Assembly: GCF_963676285.1 (NCBI RefSeq)
Contig: NZ_OY781063.1
Coordinates: 2,108,001 to 2,172,000, forward strand
From: an uncultured Sphaerochaeta sp.
GTDB lineage: Bacteria > Spirochaetota > Spirochaetia > Sphaerochaetales > Sphaerochaetaceae
Reading direction: 5' to 3'
DNA: 64,000 nt
Numbering within the stretch: the stretch's first letter is position 1; each line of letters begins with the position of its first letter. The position numbers were made by a program, and so were the translations under genes. Below the pieces are notes generated by a model. That model was not told where the DNA came from. It did not search any database and saw only the letters and a program-made list of their open reading frames with translations. Shown here piece after piece: positions 25,975 to 34,065 of this stretch.

Positions 25975-27033
25975 TCAGTTGCAGGTTATCCACACACGCA
26001 AGAAGGATTCGACCTTCTCTTGCCATAGCTTGCTCTCTGTCTTTCCTTCAAAGAGAAGGATTCCCAGCATGCCATACAGTCTTTCACGTGGATAACGCCA
26101 GGATAGTTTTCCCAACCTTGCTTGCTTTACCAGGTTCCTTGCCAGCAGGGGGAAGTGGTGTTGTAGTGGTTCACGGATAAACCCATCCTTTGCGTAGGCA
26201 TAGATATCTTTCCAGCTCCTATTGGTACGCTCCATCTCTGTTTGCAGGAAGACCTTTACCCAGAGGTTTGCCATCTCTTTGAGATCTTCCAGGGAAGGCA
26301 CGCGGTGGGAATCGTCTGGTTGCACCTTGAAGTCAGCAGCTCGCTGATAGAGTTCCATGATCTTGGGGGAGGGAAGCTGGGTTAAAAATCCAATCTGTTC
26401 CCTTCGATAGGAGAGCGGTGGCTTATACACCGAAGCGGAGATAAGGAGTGCATCACCCAAGGCAAGTGCACACTTCTGGTAATTTCGACGGATGAAGTCC
26501 GGATCTTCACTTCGCTTCATTTGAGTCTCTTTCATCGCCTGCAGAAGTCCTGAGCCACGATTCAGAAGAAGTCTTGCTGCCTCTGTCTTCGGCAGTGGTT
26601 GCATCATCGACTTACTCATCGTCTTCATGAGTATATCAGGTTCCCCATAGATAACCTTGTGCCCATCGAGAAGGTCCTGCCACATGAGGGTATGAGGTAG
26701 CTTGGACAGCGTTGCATAGGGAAGAGGCTTGCCGATATCTACATCAATACCCAGTTGCTGTTCATACTCTTCACGTACATCATGTACAGCCTGAGGAATA
26801 TCCATTGCTTGGTCAGTGACCACAAAGAGGTCGAAATCGTTGTATGGACGTTCTTCTCCCTCATGTACTACACATGCACCTTCCCCTCTACCATACCCAC
26901 CGCCGAGGATGACGGCTTGGCAGTGTGATCCAAACCCTTGGGCGATGCGTGAGCCCAAGTTGTTGAGGGTGGTAGCGAGAAAGCTCTCGAATGTATCTGA
27001 TCCCGCATAGGAGTACCGTTCATTATTGCTCAT
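25975..27033 (-). CDS. pol-beta superfamily nucleotidyltransferase
   Basis: 352 residues. The N-terminal ~120 residues carry the pol-beta/MNT signature: GGGYGRGEG, then NDFDLFVV with the two metal-binding Asp, and a third acidic position in IDVDIGK. The rest is helical. Active-site residues are intact, so it may transfer a nucleotide to an unknown acceptor, perhaps an envelope saccharide. No partner HEPN or antitoxin gene is adjacent. The ATG at 27033 has AAGGA at 8 bases and lies inside the 3' end of the GT2 gene. It is convergent with the fusion gene, only two bases apart. Confidence 0.72.
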   Translation of the reverse strand: MSNNERYSYAGSDTFESFLATTLNNLGSRIAQGFGSHCQAVILGGGYGRGEGACVVHEGEERPYNDFDLFVVTDQAMDIPQAVHDVREEYEQQLGIDVDIGKPLPYATLSKLPHTLMWQDLLDGHKVIYGEPDILMKTMSKSMMQPLPKTEAARLLLNRGSGLLQAMKETQMKRSEDPDFIRRNYQKCALALGDALLISASVYKPPLSYRREQIGFLTQLPSPKIMELYQRAADFKVQPDDSHRVPSLEDLKEMANLWVKVFLQTEMERTNRSWKDIYAYAKDGFIREPLQHHFPLLARNLVKQARLGKLSWRYPRERLYGMLGILLFEGKTESKLWQEKVESFLRVWITCN

Positions 27034-27895
27034 GAATTATTTCCTTAAGTCCTTGTAGGAACCCCTTCCTACGACCTCGCAGTTGTGAGAACCGTAGTAT
27101 CGGCGAGCGGACCAAAAGAGAGGGATGCCCTTTCCGTATTGCATAGACATAGTCGCTCTTGATCTGACGGAGAAATGGTAGCAGAGAGTAGCGTAGGAAG
27201 GATCTCTCCCACGCCTTCCATGTGAAGATATGGGCCTCTGCTCTCCCTTCTCCCTGGTGACGTTTATAGAACTGTGATGGGGTATAGTTATGCGAGTGGT
27301 AGACTTGGGAGTCCTTCGCATAGGAAATGATCCATCCTTCCTGTCTTGCCCGCCATGTCCAGTCGATGTCCTCAGAGTAGGTGATATCTGTCCTGAATGG
27401 CATGCTCTCCCACACTGATCGCCGGATTGCGGAACTGGCCATAGAAAAACAGTGTTTCCAAGTTTTTTGTCTTTCCCCATCTCCAAACGTATCCTCGGTA
27501 TCCTTGGCAAACAGAGGTTTGCAGTCAGGTCTTGGCACCTGTCTGCCGAATACGGCAGCTACATTTTCACTGAAGCCTGCGAGTAGACATTCCAACCAGT
27601 GTTCATCAAGAGGGGTGCAATCGGAGTTGAGGAATACTACAAAGGGTTGTGATGGATCCACTGCTTGCATGGCGCGGTTAAGCACATCCCCCGGGATATA
27701 CGTTCCGGCAGGTACACGATGAACCGTTACATTTTGTGAGGCTAGATAATCCTGCGTGCCATCACTCGAGTCGTTGTCAAAGACATGCACCGTAACAGCA
27801 AGACTTTGCTTAAAAACCATTGCAAGTGTATCTTTTAAGTAGTGCAGGTCATTGTGGCTTCTAATGACTACCGGGATTGCTCTTGCTTCAGACAT
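27023..27895 (-). CDS. glycosyltransferase family 2 (rhamnosyltransferase-like)
   Basis: 290 residues, GT-A fold. VVIRSHNDLHYLKDTL opens the nucleotide-binding region, VFDNDSSDGTQDYL follows, and FLNSDCTPLDEHW holds the metal-binding motif. The acceptor-site block is YSEDIDWTWRARQEGW (ED motif). The C-terminal HSHNYTPSQFYKRHQGEG is typical of rhamnosyltransferase-like GT2 enzymes. No transmembrane helices. It overlaps the upstream phosphatase-fold gene by 28 bases and the downstream nucleotidyltransferase by 11, forming a coupled set. Confidence 0.88.
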   Translation of the reverse strand: MSEARAIPVVIRSHNDLHYLKDTLAMVFKQSLAVTVHVFDNDSSDGTQDYLASQNVTVHRVPAGTYIPGDVLNRAMQAVDPSQPFVVFLNSDCTPLDEHWLECLLAGFSENVAAVFGRQVPRPDCKPLFAKDTEDTFGDGERQKTWKHCFSMASSAIRRSVWESMPFRTDITYSEDIDWTWRARQEGWIISYAKDSQVYHSHNYTPSQFYKRHQGEGRAEAHIFTWKAWERSFLRYSLLPFLRQIKSDYVYAIRKGHPSLLVRSPILRFSQLRGRRKGFLQGLKEIIHEQ

Positions 27896-29055
27896 CGGTC
27901 AATTTCCCCTTTCATGATGGCGTATAAGCCATCCAAGCGCTTTGGTTTCTGCTCGACTTGCACATTTGAGGCATAGGAAGCAACCGATGCATGGTGTTCT
28001 ATGGCATATCCGTGCATGCCTTTCAATGGTCGTTCTCCCATATGACTTGGCACCAAGAGTACCCCAGGGTTCAGCAGGTAGAAATCATCTCCATAGCGAT
28101 TATCAGGAAAATCGATTCCGTAGCGATTCATTGTCTCCTGACTGAGAAAGGCACCACAATCAAGCGATTTCAAAGCTTCCCTGATTATCTCCTCAGCATG
28201 GGGTTTGAGGTACCAGAATCGGGCCATCGTCGAGTCATACACAGCAGCGTAGTCCTTTCCAAACACCAGCCCTGTATTTTCGATATAGGGCATAAGATCA
28301 CAGGTGCTCTCAATATCCGTCATTCCATGGTCCGAGAACAGGTGTACCCGTACCTCTTCATACTGTTCATGGGCAGTGGCGAGCAAGGTGCGAAGCTGCT
28401 CCTCATACCATTTGATCTTCTCTTCAACCGGTTTTGCTTGTGTTCCCCATTGGTGCAGGATTGCATCCATGCTTGCCATGTAGAGATAGGCAAATTGCAC
28501 ATTTCTCTTCGGATCAGTCAGTGATTGGGTGAGCGCAGTAAGGTTCTCTGTCTCGCTTGCTTTCCAATCTGAAAGAAAGAAATCCAGCCGGTTGTCCCTG
28601 GCGTAATCCATGATGGTATCGCTGCCGCTGTTGATACCCCCCCTTTGGTAGAGGTCCTTCTTCTCTGTATAGTCGAAGGAGGGCAGCAACTTGAACGGCA
28701 TGTTGTAAATATTGAAGTATCCGGTATATCCGAGACGACGGCGTAGGATACGACTCGCTATATTGCGTACCCTACCTCGGCTGGATAAGGATTTTGGGAC
28801 CAGGCGCATCAGTTGAATGAACAGACATCGTCTGAATGGAGAGTGTTCTGGGTCATAGGCGAAAAAGGAAAAGTGGCCATGGTCACGTGGTAATAGCCCT
28901 GTGAGAATGGTAGGGTCACAGGTTGAGCTATATCCGAAAATGGTGTCTAGTGGTTGCTTATGGGTCAGTACATCATCCAGGAAAGGATGTGTTTTCATCA
29001 GATCCCACCCGAAAGCATCGATAAAGACACAGATGCTGACTGATTTCTTTTTCAA
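27868..29055 (-). CDS. alkaline-phosphatase-superfamily protein
   Basis: 395 residues. Metal-site blocks of the superfamily are recognisable: VFIDAFGWDLM (first Asp), FGYSSTCDPTILTGLLPRDHG (nucleophile Ser/Thr region), HLFSDHGMTD (Asp-His) and a late GMHGYAIEHHAS. This is the nucleotide pyrophosphatase/phosphodiesterase-like branch. No signal peptide, so it is probably cytoplasmic. The TTG at 29055 is preferred: GGGAGG lies 6 bases upstream, the domain begins two codons later, and the STAS gene stops 11 bases before it. Next to GT2 and nucleotidyltransferase genes it could transfer or remove a phosphate-linked group on the polysaccharide; inferred only. Confidence 0.8.
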   Translation of the reverse strand: MKKKSVSICVFIDAFGWDLMKTHPFLDDVLTHKQPLDTIFGYSSTCDPTILTGLLPRDHGHFSFFAYDPEHSPFRRCLFIQLMRLVPKSLSSRGRVRNIASRILRRRLGYTGYFNIYNMPFKLLPSFDYTEKKDLYQRGGINSGSDTIMDYARDNRLDFFLSDWKASETENLTALTQSLTDPKRNVQFAYLYMASMDAILHQWGTQAKPVEEKIKWYEEQLRTLLATAHEQYEEVRVHLFSDHGMTDIESTCDLMPYIENTGLVFGKDYAAVYDSTMARFWYLKPHAEEIIREALKSLDCGAFLSQETMNRYGIDFPDNRYGDDFYLLNPGVLLVPSHMGERPLKGMHGYAIEHHASVASYASNVQVEQKPKRLDGLYAIMKGEIDRCLKQEQSR

Positions 29056-29066
29056 CCCTTGCCTCC

Positions 29067-29399
29067 CTATGAAGAGAATGAGGCCAGAGCTTCCTCTCGT
29101 GAGTTGTAGACTTCCATGATCTGATGCAATCGTACGAGTTCGAACAGTACTCGTACCGGCTTGGTGACGTTGCAAAGCTTCAGTTCACCCTCTTTCTGAT
29201 TGAGCCTTTTCAGTGCAAAGAGGAGGACGCCCAAACCTGTGCTGTCAATGAATGTTACCGAAGAGAGATCGATAACCATGGTTTTCGTCTCTTCAAGATG
29301 TCCTTCCAACGCAGCTTTGAACTCTTTCGCGTTTGCTGCGGTGAGTGTGGTGATTTCCGGTATCAGCACTAAGGCCTGTGGTTCCTGGATAGTTTGCAT
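29067..29399 (-). CDS. STAS-domain anti-sigma-factor antagonist
   Basis: 110 residues forming one STAS domain. The phosphorylatable Ser is in VIDLSSVTFIDSTGLGVL. In partner-switching systems the unphosphorylated form sequesters an anti-sigma-type kinase and a PP2C phosphatase reactivates it. A SpoIIE phosphatase/HATPase fusion lies 5 kb away (34049-36451). The ATG at 29399 has GGAGG at 8 bases. It heads the minus-strand set with the phosphatase-fold, GT2 and nucleotidyltransferase genes. Confidence 0.9.
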   Translation of the reverse strand: MQTIQEPQALVLIPEITTLTAANAKEFKAALEGHLEETKTMVIDLSSVTFIDSTGLGVLLFALKRLNQKEGELKLCNVTKPVRVLFELVRLHQIMEVYNSREEALASFSS

Positions 29400-29479
29400 A
29401 GAGATTCCTCCGTTCTGTATCAGCTTGTTGTCTTCCTGTATCATAAGCCAGATTAGCGAAAACATACAGACCTAACTAT

Positions 29480-29508
29480 TTGCTTTCTTGGGAAACTCAC
29501 TCTATAGT
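29480..29508 (+). promoter_or_regulatory. predicted leaderless promoter for the GH9 gene
   Basis: TTGCTT (29480-29485), 17 bases, TATAGT (29503-29508), then 6 bases to the ATG at 29515. No ribosome-binding site lies between. Divergent from the STAS operon. Confidence 0.6.
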
Positions 29509-29514
29509 TGTGCT

Positions 29515-31728
29515 ATGGGTTTGAGACGAATCGCACTTACCGTTATCCTGCTGGTATCTGTCCCTGTTCTGTTGTGTGCAATGCCATCAATTGAACGGCT
29601 CTTCTCTGTAAGAGATCATAAGGAATTACAGGAGGTAGCATTATCGGTACATATGGCAACCAGCCAGATATTGGTAGTCAGTTTTACCGATTCCTATCAC
29701 CCTGAGTCTCTCCCATCTAATCCACTCGATTCAGTCCCCTCTGATTGGCTCATCAATGGCCAGCATCCAATTGCTGTCTACCATGCTGCTCGGTCGGTGA
29801 ATGAACTTCCCAAACAGGGCAATACCTATCCCGTTGAGGTTGGTTACTCCCTCTACCTTGAGCTTGACGAACCATTGGAGAATCACAAACGGTATGAGCT
29901 AGAAAGTCCGTTTGGCTCTCACTCCTTCGTGTTTGATGATAACGTCATATTCAATGAGTCGATCAAGGTGAATCAGGTTGGCTACCATCCTGATAGCACT
30001 GTCCGCTATGCTAATCTGGGGGTGTTCCTGGGCGATGGTGGATCAACAAAAGTGAATGCGGACCTCCCTTATTCGGTGATAACGGAGGATGGAACGATAG
30101 TCTACTCCGGCACTGTCCAGTACCGTGGAGACGACACGATCACGAATGAGGATACCATCAGTTCTGGCGAGTACGTCTATCGCCTGGATCTCTCAGAGGT
30201 CGAAAGTGGAGGTCCTTATCGTATTCATATTGCTCAGTGGGGTGTTTCGCATCCATTTTCCATCTCCTATGAAGCAGTTGACCAGATAGCAACCACCGCA
30301 CTGAGGGGATTGTATCACCAACGTTGTGGTACAGCGCTCGAGTTGCCGTATACTCCCTATGAACGTGATGCCTGCCACACTGAGGTAGCTCTCACCAAGA
30401 CTGAATGGGGGCAATCGACTTTCATTGATGTTCCCAAAGGCACTCCTATGATCTTGATCACAGGAGGACACCATGATGCAGGGGACTTTGACAGGAGGCC
30501 TTACCATACTCTGGTCCCGATCATGTTGCTCAGCTACCTGGAAGCTTTTCCTACTCACTTCCCTGATGGTCAGGCATCCATCCCTGAGTCGGGAAATGGG
30601 TTGCCTGATTTTCTGGATGAAGCCCTTTGGGCGATCCAGGGTTGGGAAGCCCTGCAGATAACCGATCCGATGGATCCTGATTATGGGATGGTCATGGCAG
30701 GGACTGAGACATCCTCCCATCCTGAGTATGGTCTTGTCCAGGCCGATACCGATAGGCTCTCCTATGGTACCTTTGCAGTGGATGAACAAGTCTCTGCATT
30801 CACCGCTGGTATGATGGCCCACGCTTCACGCCTGTTGCTGGAATATGGAGAAGTCTGGAAAGCTCGCTCTGCTCAGTTGTACGAACGTGCTTTGCTCGCA
30901 TGGAACGCCCTTGAAGCAACAGAGCCCACCACCTCAACCATGTATGCTGCCCTCCAGCTCTACCTGACCAGCTCCACAATAGGTGAAAACCATAATGCCA
31001 ATGTATTCCACCAGCGTTTCCGCCAAGAAGCAGAGGCCCTGCTTATCGAGGATGGGTACTGGCCGGAGCAATACCGGCCTGGCAATATCACCGCTACCTG
31101 CCATACGTTCCATTTCAGCAGTTACCTGCTTACCGACCAGATGGTTGATGAGGAGCTTGCCACAGCCCTTGAGGATTTGATCTTCCACCAGGCCGAGAAG
31201 GGTGGGTATATGGGGTTCGATATGGACACTGCTCTCTATCCGCTCGGGGTGAGCAAGTCCTATGGCTGGGGGGCGGCTACCGCACAGGGGCGGTATGCCG
31301 ATGTCCATGCCTTTGCCTATAGGCTTGCAGAAACTGAAGAAGAACGAGAAAAACAGTTTGCAATACTCACACAGTATGCAGACTATGCCCTTGGCCTGAA
31401 TCCCCTTGGGGTATCCTTCGTAACAGGGTTGGGATCGGTGCAGCCCAATAGCCCATTGCATCTTGATTCCTGGCCAGCAATCGAGAAAGGCTTGCCACCG
31501 GTTCCTGGGCTTGTCTTGTATGGGCCAACCTCTTGGCGAAGCGGAGCTGCCTATCAGTTGGCTGTCTCTGATACCCTCTATCCAGGTTGGGAAGAGCAGC
31601 CACAGCAGAGACGGTGGGCGGATGGATGGTCCTTGGTGAACAACAATGAGTTCACTATCTGGGAGACGATGGTCTGGAATATTGCCATGTATGGTGCAAT
31701 GAACACAAATCCTGTCAACGGTCGATGA
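29515..31728 (+). CDS. glycoside hydrolase family 9 (endoglucanase-type), secreted
   Basis: 737 residues. A hydrophobic signal sequence (~3-24) is followed by an N-terminal Ig-like cellulase domain (KVNQVGYHPDSTVRYANLG) and the GH9 (alpha/alpha)6 barrel. Catalytic signatures are GGHHDAGDFDRRPYHTL (base Asp pair), WGAATAQGRYADVHAFA, and NNEFTIWE near the C-terminus (acid Glu). Such enzymes cut beta-1,4-glucans. Its place inside an exopolysaccharide locus, between regulators and transferases, suggests editing of the cell's own polymer, as cellulases do in cellulose-synthesis operons. Its last 14 bases overlap the convergent FemAB/GNAT-like gene. Confidence 0.9.
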   Translation: MGLRRIALTVILLVSVPVLLCAMPSIERLFSVRDHKELQEVALSVHMATSQILVVSFTDSYHPESLPSNPLDSVPSDWLINGQHPIAVYHAARSVNELPKQGNTYPVEVGYSLYLELDEPLENHKRYELESPFGSHSFVFDDNVIFNESIKVNQVGYHPDSTVRYANLGVFLGDGGSTKVNADLPYSVITEDGTIVYSGTVQYRGDDTITNEDTISSGEYVYRLDLSEVESGGPYRIHIAQWGVSHPFSISYEAVDQIATTALRGLYHQRCGTALELPYTPYERDACHTEVALTKTEWGQSTFIDVPKGTPMILITGGHHDAGDFDRRPYHTLVPIMLLSYLEAFPTHFPDGQASIPESGNGLPDFLDEALWAIQGWEALQITDPMDPDYGMVMAGTETSSHPEYGLVQADTDRLSYGTFAVDEQVSAFTAGMMAHASRLLLEYGEVWKARSAQLYERALLAWNALEATEPTTSTMYAALQLYLTSSTIGENHNANVFHQRFRQEAEALLIEDGYWPEQYRPGNITATCHTFHFSSYLLTDQMVDEELATALEDLIFHQAEKGGYMGFDMDTALYPLGVSKSYGWGAATAQGRYADVHAFAYRLAETEEEREKQFAILTQYADYALGLNPLGVSFVTGLGSVQPNSPLHLDSWPAIEKGLPPVPGLVLYGPTSWRSGAAYQLAVSDTLYPGWEEQPQQRRWADGWSLVNNNEFTIWETMVWNIAMYGAMNTNPVNGR

Positions 31729-32809
31729 TCTTCTTGATTTTTGCACGCAAGGTATTGCCATGCACCCGCAGGTGGTAGGATGGCGCCATGCTCTTTGTCC
31801 ATAGCTTCTTGTAATCGAGGTACTCTCCCCCGAACTCAATCTTCTCGTACCCCTTCTTGTAGGAGTCCTGAATGATTTCCGAGAGTATGGCATTGCCGGG
31901 AGACCAGTCAGCATAGTCTCGGTTGTATGCTCCAAAGAGCATATGGACCGACCCGCGATACACAAGATTCAACTCGAATGCGATAAGTGTATGGTCACAA
32001 TGCAAGGTGCAGAGATCGAGCATGTCTTTCTCAAGGAAGACTGTGGCAACCTGTTTATAGAATGACTTCAGGTCATCCAAGGCATTCTCCTCAGCAAGTG
32101 CTTCTGCTTGCCAGCTGGCATTAAATAGGGCAAGTACCTCTTCCATGACTGAGGAAAAACTTTCTTCAGTAAAATCAGTTTTGCTTTGGTATCGGGTGAA
32201 GTGGTAATCTGGATATTTCTCCCAAAGCTTCCTTGTGTAGCGCCGGATTCTCTTTCTGTGTCCCTGGGTACGATCTGAGAGATATTCAACCCAGGTTCCC
32301 ACCAGTGGGAAGTAGGGTTGTTCATTGAAGACTTCGAGGGTGTGGGGTAGTGACTTTGCATCAAGGAAACCAGAAATTTTCTCCAAGGTTCCCCCTTGTG
32401 GGTCAAGCTTGAAGAAATCAAAGGAGTCCACCGGTTTATTGATGGCATCACGCAGTGCTTCGATTGCCTCAGCAGTGGTTTTCTGGTCGGCTCCAATAAA
32501 GGGTATGATCCTCTGTGAATTGAATTCAATGGTACGTACCACGGTACGTGGAAGCAACTTTCCAGACTCCTCTGTGATGCGAAAGATTCCCATGCATGCC
32601 AAGGTTCCTTCCTGGTCCAGAAAGCGGCAGGGAAGAATCTTTGTATCCTTGGCAAACTGGCCGACGCCGATCTCTATCCATTCGAGATGGTCGAAGGCGC
32701 TGGCAAAAGGGGTTTGTGCCAAAAGGGAGTTCCAGTCGGCAGCAAATGCAGCATTGGGTGGCCACTCATCAATCTGGGCGGTCAGTTTTCGTCTGTCATC
32801 CTTTGTCAT
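31715..32809 (-). CDS. FemAB/GNAT_6-like acyltransferase of polysaccharide loci
   Basis: 364 residues. The C-terminal ~190 residues follow the acetyltransferase type common in exopolysaccharide clusters (CelD/BcsL-like, Acetyltransf_6): a basic stretch RKRIRRYTRKLWEKYP, then HTLIAFELNLVYRGSVHMLFGAYN, WSPGNAILSEIIQDSYKKG and KIEFGGEYLDYKKLW. The N-terminal half starts with SAFDHLEWIE, as in FemAB/GNAT pairs. It probably acylates sugars or loads aminoacyl groups on the polymer. AGGAG stands 9 bases before the ATG. No membrane segments. Confidence 0.78.
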   Translation of the reverse strand: MTKDDRRKLTAQIDEWPPNAAFAADWNSLLAQTPFASAFDHLEWIEIGVGQFAKDTKILPCRFLDQEGTLACMGIFRITEESGKLLPRTVVRTIEFNSQRIIPFIGADQKTTAEAIEALRDAINKPVDSFDFFKLDPQGGTLEKISGFLDAKSLPHTLEVFNEQPYFPLVGTWVEYLSDRTQGHRKRIRRYTRKLWEKYPDYHFTRYQSKTDFTEESFSSVMEEVLALFNASWQAEALAEENALDDLKSFYKQVATVFLEKDMLDLCTLHCDHTLIAFELNLVYRGSVHMLFGAYNRDYADWSPGNAILSEIIQDSYKKGYEKIEFGGEYLDYKKLWTKSMAPSYHLRVHGNTLRAKIKKIIDR

Positions 32810-32836
32810 ACGAACCAGCTCCTTTTCCGAACTTCC

Positions 32837-32865
32837 TTGGCAACCATAGTAACATGGATTAGACT
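32837..32865 (+). promoter_or_regulatory. predicted leaderless promoter
   Basis: TTGGCA (32837-32842), 17 bases, TAGACT (32860-32865), then 6 bases to the ATG at 32872. No ribosome-binding site is present between the -10 and the ATG. Confidence 0.65.
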
Positions 32866-32871
32866 GCTTGT

Positions 32872-34065
32872 ATGAAGATTTTGATTGTAACGAATTTGTT
32901 TCCTCCCGTCGTCTTGGGTGGGTACGAGATACTGTGTCACCAAGTCGTGAAGGCGCTTGAAGATGCCGGTCACACGGTGACTGTTCTCACCAGCACAGTG
33001 GGGGCTGTCCCTTCTTCAGGCTCCATTATTCGTGAGCTGCATGTCTTCCAGCCATTTGATAAGAAGGTTGAAGGGGCAATGAGGAGTGAGAAACTCAGAG
33101 CTGCTCGTCATAATGCACAATGCATGAAAGATCTCCTTGCAAAATCTTCCTTCGATGTCATATTCATGTGGAGCATGCTCCGTCTCACGCCCTCCTGTGC
33201 GGCAGTGGCAGAGAGTTCAGAGGTTCCTGTTGTTTATACGTTCAATGATGAGCATCCAAGTGGATACCTTCCCGCGCGGTTTTCCCTCTCCCCCCGTGTT
33301 TTCTTCAGATGGGTGCTTGATGCCACAGTTTTTCAGTCCCTTACCAATCGATCATTACAATTTAAGTTCTCTACCTGTATCAGCAAGTTGCTCAAGGAGA
33401 ACCTGCTCAAGGCAGGGATGCCCATCAGTGGTAGCCAGGTAATTTACCAAGGTATTCCGATCAGTCAATTTCCCCTGAGAGATCAGGGGAGAAGCAACGA
33501 AGGTCCACTTCGCTTGCTCTATGCTGGACAGTTGCACGCATACAAGGGAGTCCATACCCTCTTGGAAGCCTTGGGATTGATAGCAGAGAGCGATGAGCCT
33601 ACCAAATACCAATGTTCCATTGTGGGCGCAGGTACAGATGAGTATGAGAAACAACTGGCTTCTCACGCTGAACGCTTGAGGATTCCGGTTTCGCTCATGG
33701 GCAAGGTAACCCATGAAGAGATGGCAGCTCTCTATCGCAGCCATGATGTACTGGTTTTTCCCTCCATCTGGCCTGAGCCGTTTGGCCTTACACATCTGGA
33801 GGCGATGGCTAGTGGAATCCCGGTTATCAGTACGGTCAATGGAGGGCAAGGGGAGTTTCTCTTTGATGGGGTCAACTGCCTGAGCTTCCCCCCTTCTGAT
33901 GCTGAATGCTTAGCGCACCAAATCCAAACATTGGCTAATGACCCTGATCTTTATCAATCCCTGGTTGAGGCAGGCCGCGATACGGTGGAGAAAGGGTTTA
34001 CCTTCTCAAGGTATGTTGCGGATTTACAGCGGTTGTTGAAAAAGGCTATCAGTCAGACTCGCTAG
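32872..34065 (+). CDS. glycosyltransferase family 4
   Basis: 397 residues, GT-B fold. The start VTNLFPPVVLGGYEI is the classic GT4 opening. The C-terminal domain has RLLYAGQLHAYKGVHTLLEAL and WPEPFGLTHLEAMASGIPVI with the E-x7-E motif. Cytoplasmic. Its own promoter sits immediately upstream. The 3' end overlaps the convergent SpoIIE-type gene by 17 bases. Confidence 0.9.
   Translation: MKILIVTNLFPPVVLGGYEILCHQVVKALEDAGHTVTVLTSTVGAVPSSGSIIRELHVFQPFDKKVEGAMRSEKLRAARHNAQCMKDLLAKSSFDVIFMWSMLRLTPSCAAVAESSEVPVVYTFNDEHPSGYLPARFSLSPRVFFRWVLDATVFQSLTNRSLQFKFSTCISKLLKENLLKAGMPISGSQVIYQGIPISQFPLRDQGRSNEGPLRLLYAGQLHAYKGVHTLLEALGLIAESDEPTKYQCSIVGAGTDEYEKQLASHAERLRIPVSLMGKVTHEEMAALYRSHDVLVFPSIWPEPFGLTHLEAMASGIPVISTVNGGQGEFLFDGVNCLSFPPSDAECLAHQIQTLANDPDLYQSLVEAGRDTVEKGFTFSRYVADLQRLLKKAISQTR

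Noticed and set aside
25975..27033. MNT/HEPN toxin-antitoxin gene
   Set aside because: The protein is far longer than MNT antitoxins and no HEPN partner is adjacent; context is glycan synthesis.
30934..31965. 343-codon minus-strand frame opposite the GH9 gene
   Set aside because: It lies antisense to clear GH9 motifs, has an Arg/Ser/Pro/His-rich composition without domains, and no ribosome-binding site.
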